From Caldilinea sp. CFX5 (lineage in GTDB: Bacteria; Chloroflexota; Anaerolineae; Caldilineales; Caldilineaceae): a stretch of DNA of 64,000 nucleotides. Below are positions 35,386 to 44,065 of the stretch, piece after piece. A model generated the notes under the pieces. It was not told the origin of the DNA. It saw only the letters and a list, made by a program, of their open reading frames with translations, and made no database searches. Positions within the stretch are counted from its first letter, which is position 1, and the number at the start of each line of letters is the position of its first letter. The translations under genes were made by a program, and so were the position numbers. The stretch spans positions 32,798 through 96,797 of the forward strand of contig QWII01000026.1 of assembly GCA_021405325.1 (NCBI GenBank), written 5' to 3'.

Positions 35386-35943
35386 CTATTGATGCGAATC
35401 AATTTGTGGGACCAACACGCTTAAATCCGGCCAGCCATAGACAATTTCGGGCAACAGAAAGCCTTCCTCGTCAAACATACGTTCACCCACCACCCGCCCG
35501 CCGATGGCCTCATAGAAACGGCGGGCGGGTGTGTTGGCGGCTAAAACGGCAATGTGAAGTGACTTAATACCGGTCGTTGCCAGGTACGCAGCAACGGCTT
35601 GCACCAACTGTCGGCCAATACCTTGACCCTGATCCTGTTGCCGCACATAGAGCGCGACGACCTCTCCGGTCTGCGCGTTGCCTTCTGCTGGCTGTCCCAT
35701 CGCCAGTCCGACAACCTCATCCACTGCCGTCACAACGATATAGATGCACATCGTCTGATCGCCCTTGTTGATCGCAGTGATGGTGCGCGCCCAACCGGCA
35801 GCAGACACGTCGTAGGTCCATTCTGCTTTGCGCTTTTGCCACGCCTCTTCCGGCATCTGCTCGCGATGCGCTGCTAGAAACGTATCCACCATCACCCGGC
35901 CCATAGCCGGGGCATCTTTTACTTGGGCTGGTCGGATGAGCAT
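35386..35943 (-). CDS. GNAT family N-acetyltransferase
   Basis: 185 residues. It starts MLIRPAQVKDAPAMGRVMVD, typical of RimI-like GNATs, with motif A VALYVRQQDQGQGIGRQLVQ (about 90-112) and LHIAVLAANTPARRFYEAIG. Its start codon lies 25 bases inside the end of the AAC(6')-like gene, and the APH-like gene follows after 8 bp, so the three are translated as a coupled set. Substrate unknown: amines, peptides and antibiotics are all used in this family. Confidence 0.87.
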   Translation of the reverse strand: MLIRPAQVKDAPAMGRVMVDTFLAAHREQMPEEAWQKRKAEWTYDVSAAGWARTITAINKGDQTMCIYIVVTAVDEVVGLAMGQPAEGNAQTGEVVALYVRQQDQGQGIGRQLVQAVAAYLATTGIKSLHIAVLAANTPARRFYEAIGGRVVGERMFDEEGFLLPEIVYGWPDLSVLVPQIDSHQ

Positions 35944-36491
35944 ACGATTCGTTTCCCCATGTAAATATCCGGCTTGCCGCGCCCACTGGCATCGGGGACG
36001 ACACCAATGACCGTATAGCCGAGCTTCTGGTAAAATTCATAAGGATGGCGATTGAGGTTGCGCATGGTGCGGATCTGCTCCCACAGATTGTCATAGAGGT
36101 CACCGCCGGCCAGCGACGTTTGGTTATGCTTATCGTCGGAACTCAACCAGATGGTGAGACCGCCCTCGGCTTTTACCCACTGCTCCAAAACGCCCACCAA
36201 TCGGCTGCCGATGCCCTGGCCTTGCCACGCTGGGCTGACCACCAACGGGTGCAGTTCCCACACATTACCATCATAGCGCGGCGTCCCGCCGATCCAGCCG
36301 ACGACTTCTTCGCCCACCATGGCCACCCAGACCATGCGCTCCGGCGTGAGCATTTCTTGCACTTCTTCGCTTGCTTCCTCCAGCGTCTCCCAGGAGCCTT
36401 GTGGGGCAAAAACAGCATGGAGAATCTGGGCGGCTTGTTGCGCCGCTGTGGTCATGGCAGGTGTTAATTGGATGATCTGTAAGTTGGTCAT
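35919..36491 (-). CDS. AAC(6')-like aminoglycoside N-acetyltransferase
   Basis: 190 residues. Compared from memory with AAC(6')-Ia, it shares VGWIGGTP, WELHPLVV (78-85), QGQGIGSRL, the SSDD plus TSL region near 117-126, HPYEFYQKLGY (149-159) and the ending GRGKPDIYMGKRI (170-182). These features are specific to the AAC(6')-Ia branch of GNAT rather than to GNAT in general. That branch acetylates the 6'-amino group of kanamycin-type drugs; here the natural substrate is unproven. ATG 36491 has GGAGC upstream. First gene of the three-gene operon. Confidence 0.78.
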   Translation of the reverse strand: MTNLQIIQLTPAMTTAAQQAAQILHAVFAPQGSWETLEEASEEVQEMLTPERMVWVAMVGEEVVGWIGGTPRYDGNVWELHPLVVSPAWQGQGIGSRLVGVLEQWVKAEGGLTIWLSSDDKHNQTSLAGGDLYDNLWEQIRTMRNLNRHPYEFYQKLGYTVIGVVPDASGRGKPDIYMGKRIVCSSDQPK

Positions 36492-36541
36492 GGTGTTGCT
36501 CCGGGTTCGGTTAGGTGGCGCAATGAGTAAATTATACAAAC

Positions 36542-36595
36542 TATCACCGCGAATCAAAGGATTAGCGAATCACCTCGAAAAGATTCGCGGTGATA
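36542..36595. repeat. TATCACCGCGAATC-family inverted repeat overlapping a gene end
   Basis: TATCACCGCGAATC at 36542 and GATTCGCGGTGATA ending at 36595 are exact inverse copies, with GATTAGCGAATC inside, as in the element at 10954-11029. The stop codon and about the last ten codons of the methyltransferase gene (36562-37959) lie inside it. Confidence 0.8.
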
Positions 36596-37959
36596 AGGGC
36601 GCAACTGATGGTTTCTGCGTCACATTCCCCTGCCTTCACGCCCACCACACAATGGTGGGGCCAGGTGATAAAGAAAGTCTCCTCGGCAATGGCCTGCTCT
36701 ACACCGCGGCGATATTCTTCTGCTTCCTCAGGGCTAATTTGCGCCAGCACCATGTTCTGCAAGACTTTCTCTACATACCCCTGCGGGTTGGCGAAAACGG
36801 CAGGTTGCGGCCAGCCGCGAATGTCGGTCAGGTGCGGATGGCGAAAGCGCCGGTAGAGGGTGGCGGACGCACAGGCGTTGCCTTCGTCCCGCTCTGTCTC
36901 GGCGATGGCTTCCACTTTGGTCTTCAATTCCTGGCGCAGGGGTGCATTAATGGTGCGTGGCAGATCAAGGGCGCGCACCATCACACCGATCCGCCCGCCT
37001 GGCTTGGTAACACGCACCAATTCGGCCAGCGCTTGATCCGCATCCACCTCTTCCAGCACGGTCGTCGAGATGACCACATCAAAGTGGTTCGCCGGAAAGG
37101 GGAGCGCTTCCGCATTGCCCGGCGCAAAGTGAACAACGTGATCAACGCCGACGCTTTTGGCTAATGTCTGCGCCTCCTGCAATAGGTAATCATTGATATC
37201 GACGCCGAGAATCGGATTCTGCCCGTTGGTCTGATGTGCTACCCAACGGCTTACCGCCCCGCTGCCGCAGCCGACATCCAGCACTTGTTCGCCCGGTTGT
37301 AGGGCGATTTCTTCCAATAAATTGCGCAATAACCGTACATAGCCTGGCGCTTGAACCCGCTGTTCCAGAAAAGGCAGGATCCCCAGTTCGGCGCCCCCTA
37401 AACGAATGGTGCAAAAGTGGACGCTTAACGCGTCGATCACCGGCGCCCAGCCCGAAGGCGCAAACCCCAGCGGCAACAGCACCAGCGGTTCGCCCTCCCC
37501 CCGAATTTCATAGGTGATGCTGGCTACCTCGCCTTGCCTTTCGGCGGCTGATAAGGGGTTGATCCGCTTGCCAGTTTGTACCCGGCCCAGCAATGCCGTG
37601 AGGGCGGTTGTCAATTCACTTGCACGCTCCTTGGCAATATCAGTCCAGGCGGCTGGTGCATAGCCGGGGAGAACCACATAGTGGGCGGCAGGCAACTGGG
37701 GGCGAGCGCGCAGCATAATTTCGCCAAAGAGGGCTTGATCGCCTGTGAAGATCAGCAACCGGTCGCCCAGGGTAGCCAGTTCCGGCGGCGCCATGCGTGT
37801 GCAAACCAGGGTCAACGACGCAATGACAGCCGAGTGCTTGCTCACCAACCCCAGCCAATCATCGGGGACGCGCCCGGCAAAGTGGGCTTGGTCTAGGCCC
37901 AAGTGTTGTAATACTTGGAGAAGGCGCTGTTCGATGGAATATGAGTTTGGTTGCTGCAT
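36562..37959 (-). CDS. Class I SAM methyltransferase fused to an alpha/beta-hydrolase-like region
   Basis: 465 residues. About residues 215-440 form a methyltransferase: motif I EQVLDVGCGSGAVSRWVA, then ILGVDIND, NAEALPFPANHFDVVIS and VTKPGGRIGVMVR. The first ~210 residues resemble an alpha/beta hydrolase out of order. LQHLGLDQAHFAG looks like the region before a nucleophile elbow but without the Ser motif, and YEIRGEGEPLVLLPLGFAP (about 150-168), normally the N-terminal strand and oxyanion region, comes later. The last residues ALITANLFEVIR are encoded by the 36542 repeat. Methylation target unknown. Confidence 0.78.
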   Translation of the reverse strand: MQQPNSYSIEQRLLQVLQHLGLDQAHFAGRVPDDWLGLVSKHSAVIASLTLVCTRMAPPELATLGDRLLIFTGDQALFGEIMLRARPQLPAAHYVVLPGYAPAAWTDIAKERASELTTALTALLGRVQTGKRINPLSAAERQGEVASITYEIRGEGEPLVLLPLGFAPSGWAPVIDALSVHFCTIRLGGAELGILPFLEQRVQAPGYVRLLRNLLEEIALQPGEQVLDVGCGSGAVSRWVAHQTNGQNPILGVDINDYLLQEAQTLAKSVGVDHVVHFAPGNAEALPFPANHFDVVISTTVLEEVDADQALAELVRVTKPGGRIGVMVRALDLPRTINAPLRQELKTKVEAIAETERDEGNACASATLYRRFRHPHLTDIRGWPQPAVFANPQGYVEKVLQNMVLAQISPEEAEEYRRGVEQAIAEETFFITWPHHCVVGVKAGECDAETISCALITANLFEVIR

Positions 37960-38061
37960 CTTTCCTCTTTTCGATAGGGTAATTTCGTTCTCTGGCCTAC
38001 GTTTTTACGTTTGCCCGCCATTGACAAATCTAGCTTTATGACTATACTCCTCTTGTTACTT

Positions 38062-38277
38062 ATGAAATTTCATTATTACCCAGAAACCGATTCGCTTTAC
38101 ATTGAATTGTCCGAGCAACCCAGTGTTGAGTCACGCGAAATCAAGCCCGGCGTCATCCTTGATTTTAGCGAGGAAGGCCACCTGGTCGGTCTTGATCTCG
38201 ATCATGCCAGCCGCTTTATCAATCTCGCCAAAGTGGAAATGGACTCTTTGCCTTTACGGACGCTCGCCTTTGCGTGA
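38062..38277 (+). CDS. DUF2283 family protein
   Basis: 71 residues. It begins MKFHYYPETDSLYIELSEQP and continues IKPGVILDFSEEGHLVGLDL, the complete DUF2283 domain. These small proteins are found widely in cyanobacteria and Chloroflexota, often in toxin-antitoxin-like pairs, but no partner is adjacent. In-frame upstream codons (from 38011) are hydrophobic and not family-like, so ATG 38062 is chosen despite a poor ribosome site. Confidence 0.8.
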   Translation: MKFHYYPETDSLYIELSEQPSVESREIKPGVILDFSEEGHLVGLDLDHASRFINLAKVEMDSLPLRTLAFA

Positions 38278-38308
38278 TGAGTATACTGGCGAATTCGCAA
38301 ATTCGGCT

Positions 38309-38322
38309 GATTCGCGGTGATA
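38309..38322. repeat. Single arm of the TATCACCGCGAATC family
   Basis: GATTCGCGGTGATA matches exactly the right arm of the elements at 10954-11029 and 36542-36595. The matching left arm is only partly present upstream as GCGAATTCGC. A decayed copy in the 111-bp gap between convergent genes. Confidence 0.6.
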
Positions 38323-38388
38323 GGCTGGATTCTTTATAGATTTTTCGCTTCGATTATACCCTGATTCGACACTGCGCAAGCATTGAAC

Positions 38389-39237
38389 TCACGACTGGAC
38401 GTAGCCGGCAACAAGTATAATTCCTTCGCAAAAGTAGAAGTCAGGATGGTTCACCAGGGAGTCAACAGCATCGCGCGATGAGAGTTTTTTCCAGATTGCG
38501 CTCTCTTCACTGGCAAGCTCGGTTTGTAGAGCATACTTTGCCGACCAGGCCAGGATGTTGCTGATATATAGGTGTTCCACCGACCGCAACGGCGCCCAGC
38601 GTTCGATCAGGGTCGTCTGCTGCCGAACAGCGCCAAACCCCGCCCGTTCTAGCCAGCGCTTGAGCTTCTGCGACCGCAGCGCCCCATGAATTTGCACGGA
38701 TATATCCTGGGTGGCTTCCAAAAAGTGCCAGAAAAAACCGTAGGGCGCGGGATGCAGACGGGTAACGCCCAAGTCCACATCCTTGATAGCAACCAGCCCG
38801 CCCGGCTTGACCACGCGGCGAAACTCTGCCAGTGCTTTCTCCAACTCGGCATCAGAAAGATAGAGTGTCACGTTGGCACACCAGAGGGCATCGAAGGCAT
38901 GATCGTCGAAAGGCAGCGCCGTGACCGAGCCTGTGCGCGTCTCAAGCGGCGCCGGAAAGCCCCACTGCTCGACGCGCGCACACACCGTGGAGATATTATC
39001 AGGCACGAGATCCAGTGCTGTCAATCGCCCCGTACTCCCCACCTGATCGGCCAACACCGGCAGAAAGCTGCCACTGCCACAGCCGGCATCGAGTACGTGC
39101 CAGCCCCGCTGAAAGCCGGCCGTGCGGGCAACGGCCAGGTACTCAGGCTCCGCCATCTGGAACTTTACATCCAGCCAGCCAACGGCCAAACCATGTTCTC
39201 CTTGTGAGGCTCCTGCACTCTCCTGACGCTCCGTCAT
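38389..39237 (-). CDS. Class I SAM-dependent methyltransferase
   Basis: 282 residues. Motif I is WHVLDAGCGSGSFLPVLA (about 46-63), then LTALDLVPDN, VTALPFDDHAFDALWCAN and FRRVVKPGGLVAIKDVD, the ubiquinone/menaquinone-methylase-like pattern. C-terminal helices follow. Substrate unknown. ATG 39237 has AAAGGAAAC upstream. It is 51 bp downstream of the LVIVD lipoprotein gene on the same strand, so the two may be co-transcribed. Confidence 0.88.
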   Translation of the reverse strand: MTERQESAGASQGEHGLAVGWLDVKFQMAEPEYLAVARTAGFQRGWHVLDAGCGSGSFLPVLADQVGSTGRLTALDLVPDNISTVCARVEQWGFPAPLETRTGSVTALPFDDHAFDALWCANVTLYLSDAELEKALAEFRRVVKPGGLVAIKDVDLGVTRLHPAPYGFFWHFLEATQDISVQIHGALRSQKLKRWLERAGFGAVRQQTTLIERWAPLRSVEHLYISNILAWSAKYALQTELASEESAIWKKLSSRDAVDSLVNHPDFYFCEGIILVAGYVQS

Positions 39238-39288
39238 AGTTGTTTCCTTTCCCAGCAATGCCATTGAAAAGCCACACGGTTGCCTACG

Positions 39289-41289
39289 CTACTCTTTCTC
39301 ACCTTGCGACGTCGCGGTGGATGCAGGTGGTACGAAGCGATAGACCAATATTCCATCAAAACCGGCGGCGAGATAGATCGTATCGCCGGCAACCGCGACA
39401 CTGCGCGGGTCGTCCACGTTCTCGATCTGCGCCACAAGCACAGGCCGCGACCCATCCTGCACATCGACGATGCTTACCCCTTGGCCCTCAATCGCAAGAT
39501 AGAGATAGTCGTCTTGCCGCGCCAGATCCGTGACTGCGCCGCCCAGCGTTATCTGCCCCACTTGACGGGGCGAGCGGGGGTTGCTGATGTCCACCAGGGC
39601 CAGAGCGTCCTCCCCAATGGCAAGATAGAGAAAGTGACCGACCAGGGCCAGGCGTCGCGCAAAGTGGGGCGTCGTCAGGGCGCCGATCCGTTCAATTTGG
39701 GCCGGGTTCCGCACATCCAACACTTGCAGCCCGACTTTGCCACTCGCCAGATAGGCATAGCCGTTCTGCACGACCACATCGACCACCTCAAGTGCGCCTG
39801 GGGTGCGACCCGCATAGACGCCAATCTGCGCTGGCGCGCGCCGTGTCGAAAGATCCAAGATGCGCAGCGCCCCCCAGCCATCAATAAGATAGGCGCGCTC
39901 CTGGTCAAGGATCGCCCGTCGAATATCGCCCCGAAACGACAGGTGCGCCAGTTGGCTGAGTTGACTGGGGTCGGTGGCGTCGATCAGCGTCGCCCCATCC
40001 TCGCCGGAGGCCGCCAAGAGGCAGGTGCAATGGGCGTCAGCGCTCACGTCGTACGTTAGTTCGCCGGGCATGGCATAAGCGCCCACCACCCGCAGTTCAT
40101 CTTGCCTGGCATAGGCCATGACGGGAGGCGTCAGAGCTGGGGGCGCCATGAGAGAGGAGGCCAGCGCTGTAGCAGAAAAGCGACCGGGGTGGATCACGTC
40201 GTCGGCTGCGTGCGCTAAGACATAGAGGCTGGAGGGCATCCCCGCGGCGACATAGACCCGGTCGCGGTAGGTATGTACACTAGAGGCCAGGCCAGGCGCC
40301 CGGTGATAGTGCCGTTCGCCAAGCTGGTTGTGATCAGCGATGTCGAGCAGATGCAGACCGCCGCCGAACAGGTCGGTGGCATAGGCAATGTCACCGACAA
40401 TGGCTAAATGGTTGAGCATCCCTACATCTGGCAAAGCGCCCACCAGTCGCAACTGCTGCGGATCCGCCACATCGATCAGCCGCAAACCATCAAGGCCATT
40501 GGCGATATAAGCGATGTCACCAACCACCTGCACGTCATCGGCATAGCCCGACAGCGCAAGTTGGTCAAGCGTTTGGGGCTGGGTCGGGTCGCTGATATCA
40601 ATGGCAGTCACAACCGCGGCGTCGCTGGCAAGATAGGCAATGTCATCTTGGATGGCAATGGCTTGCGCCCAGCCAGGCGCTGGGTTACTGCCCACCAGCC
40701 GCGGTTGCCGCCGGTCACGAATCGCCCAGACGGTGAGGCCGGCGCTTGTCGCCAGATAGGCATAGTCGCCGGCGATGGCAATATCCTGGGTGTGACCAGG
40801 CAGGTCAGTGAAACTGAGCGAAACGGGCGCGTTGGGGTCGGTGACATCGATGATGTACAGTCCGCCGCGTGGGCTGACGGCATAAACCAACCCCCCGTCG
40901 ACGGCCACACTGCTCAATCCCGCCCGTGTGGCGAGAAAGCCGAGTCGGCTTGGCTGCGTCGGCTGGCGAATATCAAACCAAGTCAGGCCACTCTTCCCGA
41001 CCACATAGGCGATATCGCCGTCCAGGGCAAGGTCATGGGTCGGGAGCGGCACATAGGCCACGCGTTGCGGGCGATGGGGGTCGCGGATGTCCAGCACGGC
41101 GAACTCTCGCGAAAAGGCGACATAGGCGTAGTGATCCTGGACGGCCACAGCGAGCGATGGGCCGCCGATACGGTCGATCAGTTCGAGCGTGGTCGCCGCG
41201 GGCGCAGCCACGGGTTGAATGGGCCGGCAACCGACCAGGATGACGAACAAAATGAGCAGGGTGTAAAGCAGCGATTGATTGGTGTGCAT
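39289..41289 (-). CDS. LVIVD-repeat beta-propeller lipoprotein
   Basis: 666 residues. A signal peptide ends at the lipobox LVGC (Cys about residue 21), so the protein is exported and lipid-anchored. The rest is a long series of ~40-residue repeats of the form VAVxGxYAYVA...GLxVxDIxDPxxPxxLG (LVIVD, PF08309), at least twelve by eye, which should form one or two beta-propellers. Such proteins act as surface scaffolds or binding proteins. ATG 41289 follows GGAAGGAG. It is divergent from the XRE-STAND regulator at 41490 with a 200-bp shared promoter region. Confidence 0.88.
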   Translation of the reverse strand: MHTNQSLLYTLLILFVILVGCRPIQPVAAPAATTLELIDRIGGPSLAVAVQDHYAYVAFSREFAVLDIRDPHRPQRVAYVPLPTHDLALDGDIAYVVGKSGLTWFDIRQPTQPSRLGFLATRAGLSSVAVDGGLVYAVSPRGGLYIIDVTDPNAPVSLSFTDLPGHTQDIAIAGDYAYLATSAGLTVWAIRDRRQPRLVGSNPAPGWAQAIAIQDDIAYLASDAAVVTAIDISDPTQPQTLDQLALSGYADDVQVVGDIAYIANGLDGLRLIDVADPQQLRLVGALPDVGMLNHLAIVGDIAYATDLFGGGLHLLDIADHNQLGERHYHRAPGLASSVHTYRDRVYVAAGMPSSLYVLAHAADDVIHPGRFSATALASSLMAPPALTPPVMAYARQDELRVVGAYAMPGELTYDVSADAHCTCLLAASGEDGATLIDATDPSQLSQLAHLSFRGDIRRAILDQERAYLIDGWGALRILDLSTRRAPAQIGVYAGRTPGALEVVDVVVQNGYAYLASGKVGLQVLDVRNPAQIERIGALTTPHFARRLALVGHFLYLAIGEDALALVDISNPRSPRQVGQITLGGAVTDLARQDDYLYLAIEGQGVSIVDVQDGSRPVLVAQIENVDDPRSVAVAGDTIYLAAGFDGILVYRFVPPASTATSQGEKE

Positions 41290-41391
41290 CGGGGTCTCCT
41301 TCCTCACACAGCGATACTCTTCACAGACCGGACGAAATCGATCCATTACCGCTTCCGTATGGCAGAAGCATGGTTGGGTTGTTGGTTGCTC

Positions 41392-41419
41392 TTGCCGTTC
41401 CGCCGAAATGATGTATAAT
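41392..41419 (+). promoter_or_regulatory. Promoter of the XRE-STAND regulator 41490
   Basis: TTGCCG at 41392-41397, 16-bp spacer, TATAAT at 41414-41419. Transcription would start near 41426, giving a ~65-base leader that contains the shared element. Confidence 0.55.
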
Positions 41420-41436
41420 AGACGCCACTATTTCAG

Positions 41437-41489
41437 CACATTCGGCCCGTTGGCGTAATGCCTTTTTGGCTACAAAAAGGGATACAAGT
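41437..41489 (+). promoter_or_regulatory. Shared leader element, copy 1, with palindrome over the ribosome site
   Basis: The 53 bp before ATG 41490 recur at 53278-53330 and 45844-45896. The core at 41461-41480 is CCTTTTTG-GCTA-CAAAAAGG, a perfect 8-bp-arm palindrome. Its right arm overlaps the ribosome-binding stretch AAAAAGGGA. It can be an operator or an RNA hairpin hiding the ribosome site. Confidence 0.65.
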
Positions 41490-43967
41490 ATGGCTCCTCC
41501 ACATCATCGACGACCCATCCGACAATCTCATCCGGTGCAGGCTGAAGACCCACCTTCCTTTGGCGCCTGGCTGCGTCAACAGCGGCGCGCCCTGGATTTG
41601 ACCCAAGCCGCACTGGCCCAACGCGTCGGCTGTGCGCGCATCACCATTCGGCGCATTGAGGCGGACGAACTCAAGCCTTCCCACCAGTTGGCCGAACTCT
41701 TTGTCGAACACTTAGGCGTGCCACCAGAGCAGCACAAGCAGTGGCTACAATTTGCCCGCGGTCTTGCTTCAATGCCTCCGCCGCAAGTCACCGATTTGCC
41801 TGCGCCAACGCCAGCTATGCCAACAAGGCCGCTGACCAATTTACCGGCTCCCCTCACCACCTTTCTAGGCCGTGACCAAGAGCTTATTGACGGCTGTCGC
41901 CTGGTCGCCGCAAGCCGTTTGCTGACTTTGACCGGTGTCGGCGGCGCCGGCAAAACGCGACTGGCGCTGGAAATGGCTCGATCAATTTTGGATTCGAGCG
42001 GGACAGACAATCCAAAATCTAAAATCCAAAGCTTGTCCTGGAAGGATCTAAAATTCCCTGACGGCATCTGGTGGGTGGAACTGGCGCCATTGACCGACGC
42101 TGCGCTCATTCCCGAAGCGGTGGCGAAGGTATTGGGCTTACGGGAACAACCGGGACAATCCATCGAACGGCTGCTGGCGGGAACGCTGAAAACTAAGCAG
42201 ATCCTCTTGCTGCTGGATAACTGTGAACATCTGGTGGCGGCGTGCGCGCAGTGGGTGCAACAATGGCTGCACGACGCGCCGCACTTGCACATCCTGACCA
42301 CAAGTCGCGAACCACTACACTTGCTGGGAGAGCAACGCTTTCCGGTCGCACCATTGGCCGCGGCGCCAGCCAGCGAACTCTTTGTCCAACGGGCGCGCTT
42401 GGTGGACCCGACCTTCACTCGCACAGCCACTAATGGTGCGGCGATTGATCAACTCTGCCAACAGGTGGATTATCTGCCGCTAGCGATTGAGTTGTTGGCC
42501 GCCCGTAGCGATCTCTTCTCCCCACAGATGATGCTGGAACGGCTGCAAGCGCGTTCCCTTGATCTGCTCAGTGCGGATCTGCGCAATTTACCCGCCCGTC
42601 AACGCACCTTGCGCCACACCATTCAGCATAGCTACGACTTGTTGACGGAACGGGAGCAGGCGCTCTTTCGCACGTTGGGCGTCTTTGTTGGCGGCTTTGA
42701 TCGTGTGGCGGTGGCGCATTTCGGTTTTGCGGAAGAGTTGTTGTATGGCCTGTTCCACAAGGGTCTCGTGCAGACGATGACGCAACCGGCTGAGGAACGC
42801 CGGTTTAGGTTGCTGGAAACGCTACGCGCCTATGCGCATGAGCGCCTGAGCAACCAGCAGGAAGAGCAGATGGTGCGGGAGCGTCATGCCCACTATTTCC
42901 TGGCAATGGCCGAGCATGCGTATCGCCAGTTAGGCCATGCGCCAGAGACAGCTTGCTATGATCAACTTGAGCGGGAGCATGACAACCTACGGGCGGCGTT
43001 GGGGTGGGCGCTGACAGCGAATCCACCCGTTGCTTTGCAGATGGCCGGCGCCCTACGTGAGTTTTGGTGCATCCGTGGCTACTACACAGAAGGTCGCCAG
43101 TGTGTGACAGAGGTATTGCAGCAAAATCCGGCGTCACCCTCGTCGGCCAGAGGCAGAGCGTTGCTGGCTGCCGGCAAGATCGCCTCGCTTCAACTTGACG
43201 CTGAACAAGCCATCGCCCACTTTGAAGAGGCATTGCAGCTCTATTCCAAGTTGGCTGACCAGGCAGGGATGGCGAATTCGCTCTATTTTCTGGGCAGCAC
43301 GGCCCGCGGCCAACCTGACAACTTACTCCGGGCAAAATCATACCTAGAGCAAAGCCTGGCGCTGCAGCGCGCCATTGGCGACAGTCATGGCACTTCGGGG
43401 ACGCTTTGTGACCTAGGAATGATCGCGATGGTACAGGGTGAGGTGGATGAAGGCAGGGCGCTATTGCAAGAAGGCCTAACAATTGCGCGTGCTGCCAACA
43501 ATGAGAATCGGGTTGCCATCCTCCATGCCCGCTCTGGCTATTTCGAACTCAATCAACACGCGCCGCATGTTGCACTTTCACATTTTCGTGAAAGCCTCCA
43601 AAGGGCGTTACGCTTTGGTAATCGAGGGATGATCGCTTTTTGTTTGATTAACATGGCGATAATCAGTGTCTTATATAGCGAAGAAGCGGAAGCCAAACAG
43701 CGGGCCGTGCGGTTGTTAAGCGCAGGGGATGCTTTGCGTAAAACAAAGCTCAACCTACAAGAACCCGTACAGGAGCCATGGTCTCAGCGCGCCCTCGCGG
43801 CGGTGCACCTCGCCCTGGATGAGGCAACCTTTGCCCAGGCTTGGGCCGAAGGCCAGGCCATGACATTAGAGGATGCCATCAGCTATGCCCTAACCGTGTC
43901 TTCCAGGGTAACGTCCGATTGCTATGAAAGCGACCAATCGACAATTGGCAGCCCCGGCACTTGTTGA
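41490..43967 (+). CDS. XRE-HTH/NB-ARC/TPR STAND regulator
   Basis: 825 residues. An XRE helix-turn-helix lies at about 20-80 (FGAWLRQQRRALDLTQAALA, then CARITIRRIEADELKPS). An NB-ARC-type ATPase follows: Walker A LTLTGVGGAGKTRLALEMA near 150, Walker B ILLLLDNCEHL near 240, sensor ILTTSREPL. The rest is TPR-like helices. STAND proteins oligomerise when a ligand binds the repeat domain. A repeat-derived insert (41986-42030) lies just after Walker A. The last ~15 residues are encoded over the antisense end of the vapC remnant and look unnatural, so the original C terminus has probably been replaced. Confidence 0.88.
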   Translation: MAPPHHRRPIRQSHPVQAEDPPSFGAWLRQQRRALDLTQAALAQRVGCARITIRRIEADELKPSHQLAELFVEHLGVPPEQHKQWLQFARGLASMPPPQVTDLPAPTPAMPTRPLTNLPAPLTTFLGRDQELIDGCRLVAASRLLTLTGVGGAGKTRLALEMARSILDSSGTDNPKSKIQSLSWKDLKFPDGIWWVELAPLTDAALIPEAVAKVLGLREQPGQSIERLLAGTLKTKQILLLLDNCEHLVAACAQWVQQWLHDAPHLHILTTSREPLHLLGEQRFPVAPLAAAPASELFVQRARLVDPTFTRTATNGAAIDQLCQQVDYLPLAIELLAARSDLFSPQMMLERLQARSLDLLSADLRNLPARQRTLRHTIQHSYDLLTEREQALFRTLGVFVGGFDRVAVAHFGFAEELLYGLFHKGLVQTMTQPAEERRFRLLETLRAYAHERLSNQQEEQMVRERHAHYFLAMAEHAYRQLGHAPETACYDQLEREHDNLRAALGWALTANPPVALQMAGALREFWCIRGYYTEGRQCVTEVLQQNPASPSSARGRALLAAGKIASLQLDAEQAIAHFEEALQLYSKLADQAGMANSLYFLGSTARGQPDNLLRAKSYLEQSLALQRAIGDSHGTSGTLCDLGMIAMVQGEVDEGRALLQEGLTIARAANNENRVAILHARSGYFELNQHAPHVALSHFRESLQRALRFGNRGMIAFCLINMAIISVLYSEEAEAKQRAVRLLSAGDALRKTKLNLQEPVQEPWSQRALAAVHLALDEATFAQAWAEGQAMTLEDAISYALTVSSRVTSDCYESDQSTIGSPGTC
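41986..42030. repeat. Short repeat inserted in frame inside the ATPase domain
   Basis: TTTTGGATT is followed by AATCCAAAA and then again AATCCAAA, with AAAATCTAAAATCC between: an imperfect inverted/direct repeat that adds residues such as NPKSKIQ between Walker A and the next strand. The second regulator lacks it. Confidence 0.55.
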
Positions 43968-44060
43968 AAATCACGTAAATTGCGGGTGACAACAGTAGCG
44001 TTTTTATGGGTTGTTGTGTTGCCACAACGTCATGTGATCGGTGTCGAGGATGTATACCAT
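43922..44060 (-). pseudogene. vapC: vapC-type PIN toxin remnant with central deletion
   Basis: The frame from ATG 44060 reads MVYILDTDHMTLWQHNNP and then meets a stop; the start matches PIN-domain toxins with the first catalytic Asp. In a shifted frame the end reads NATVVTRNLRDFQQVPGLPI and VDWSLS, the standard VapC C terminus. About 90 central residues, including the other acidic residues, are gone. The toxin must be inactive. It starts 5 bp after the intact upstream gene at 44066. Confidence 0.8.
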
Positions 44061-44065
44061 CGCTG

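Noticed and set aside
40408..41418. Plus-strand open frame of 336 codons
   Set aside because: Shadow of the LVIVD repeats; its apparent repeats are the reverse reading of the propeller repeats.
41466..41489. TTG start eight codons upstream of ATG 41490
   Set aside because: It would translate the leader palindrome and has no ribosome site. The in-frame similarity to the 53307 region is explained by DNA conservation of the leader.
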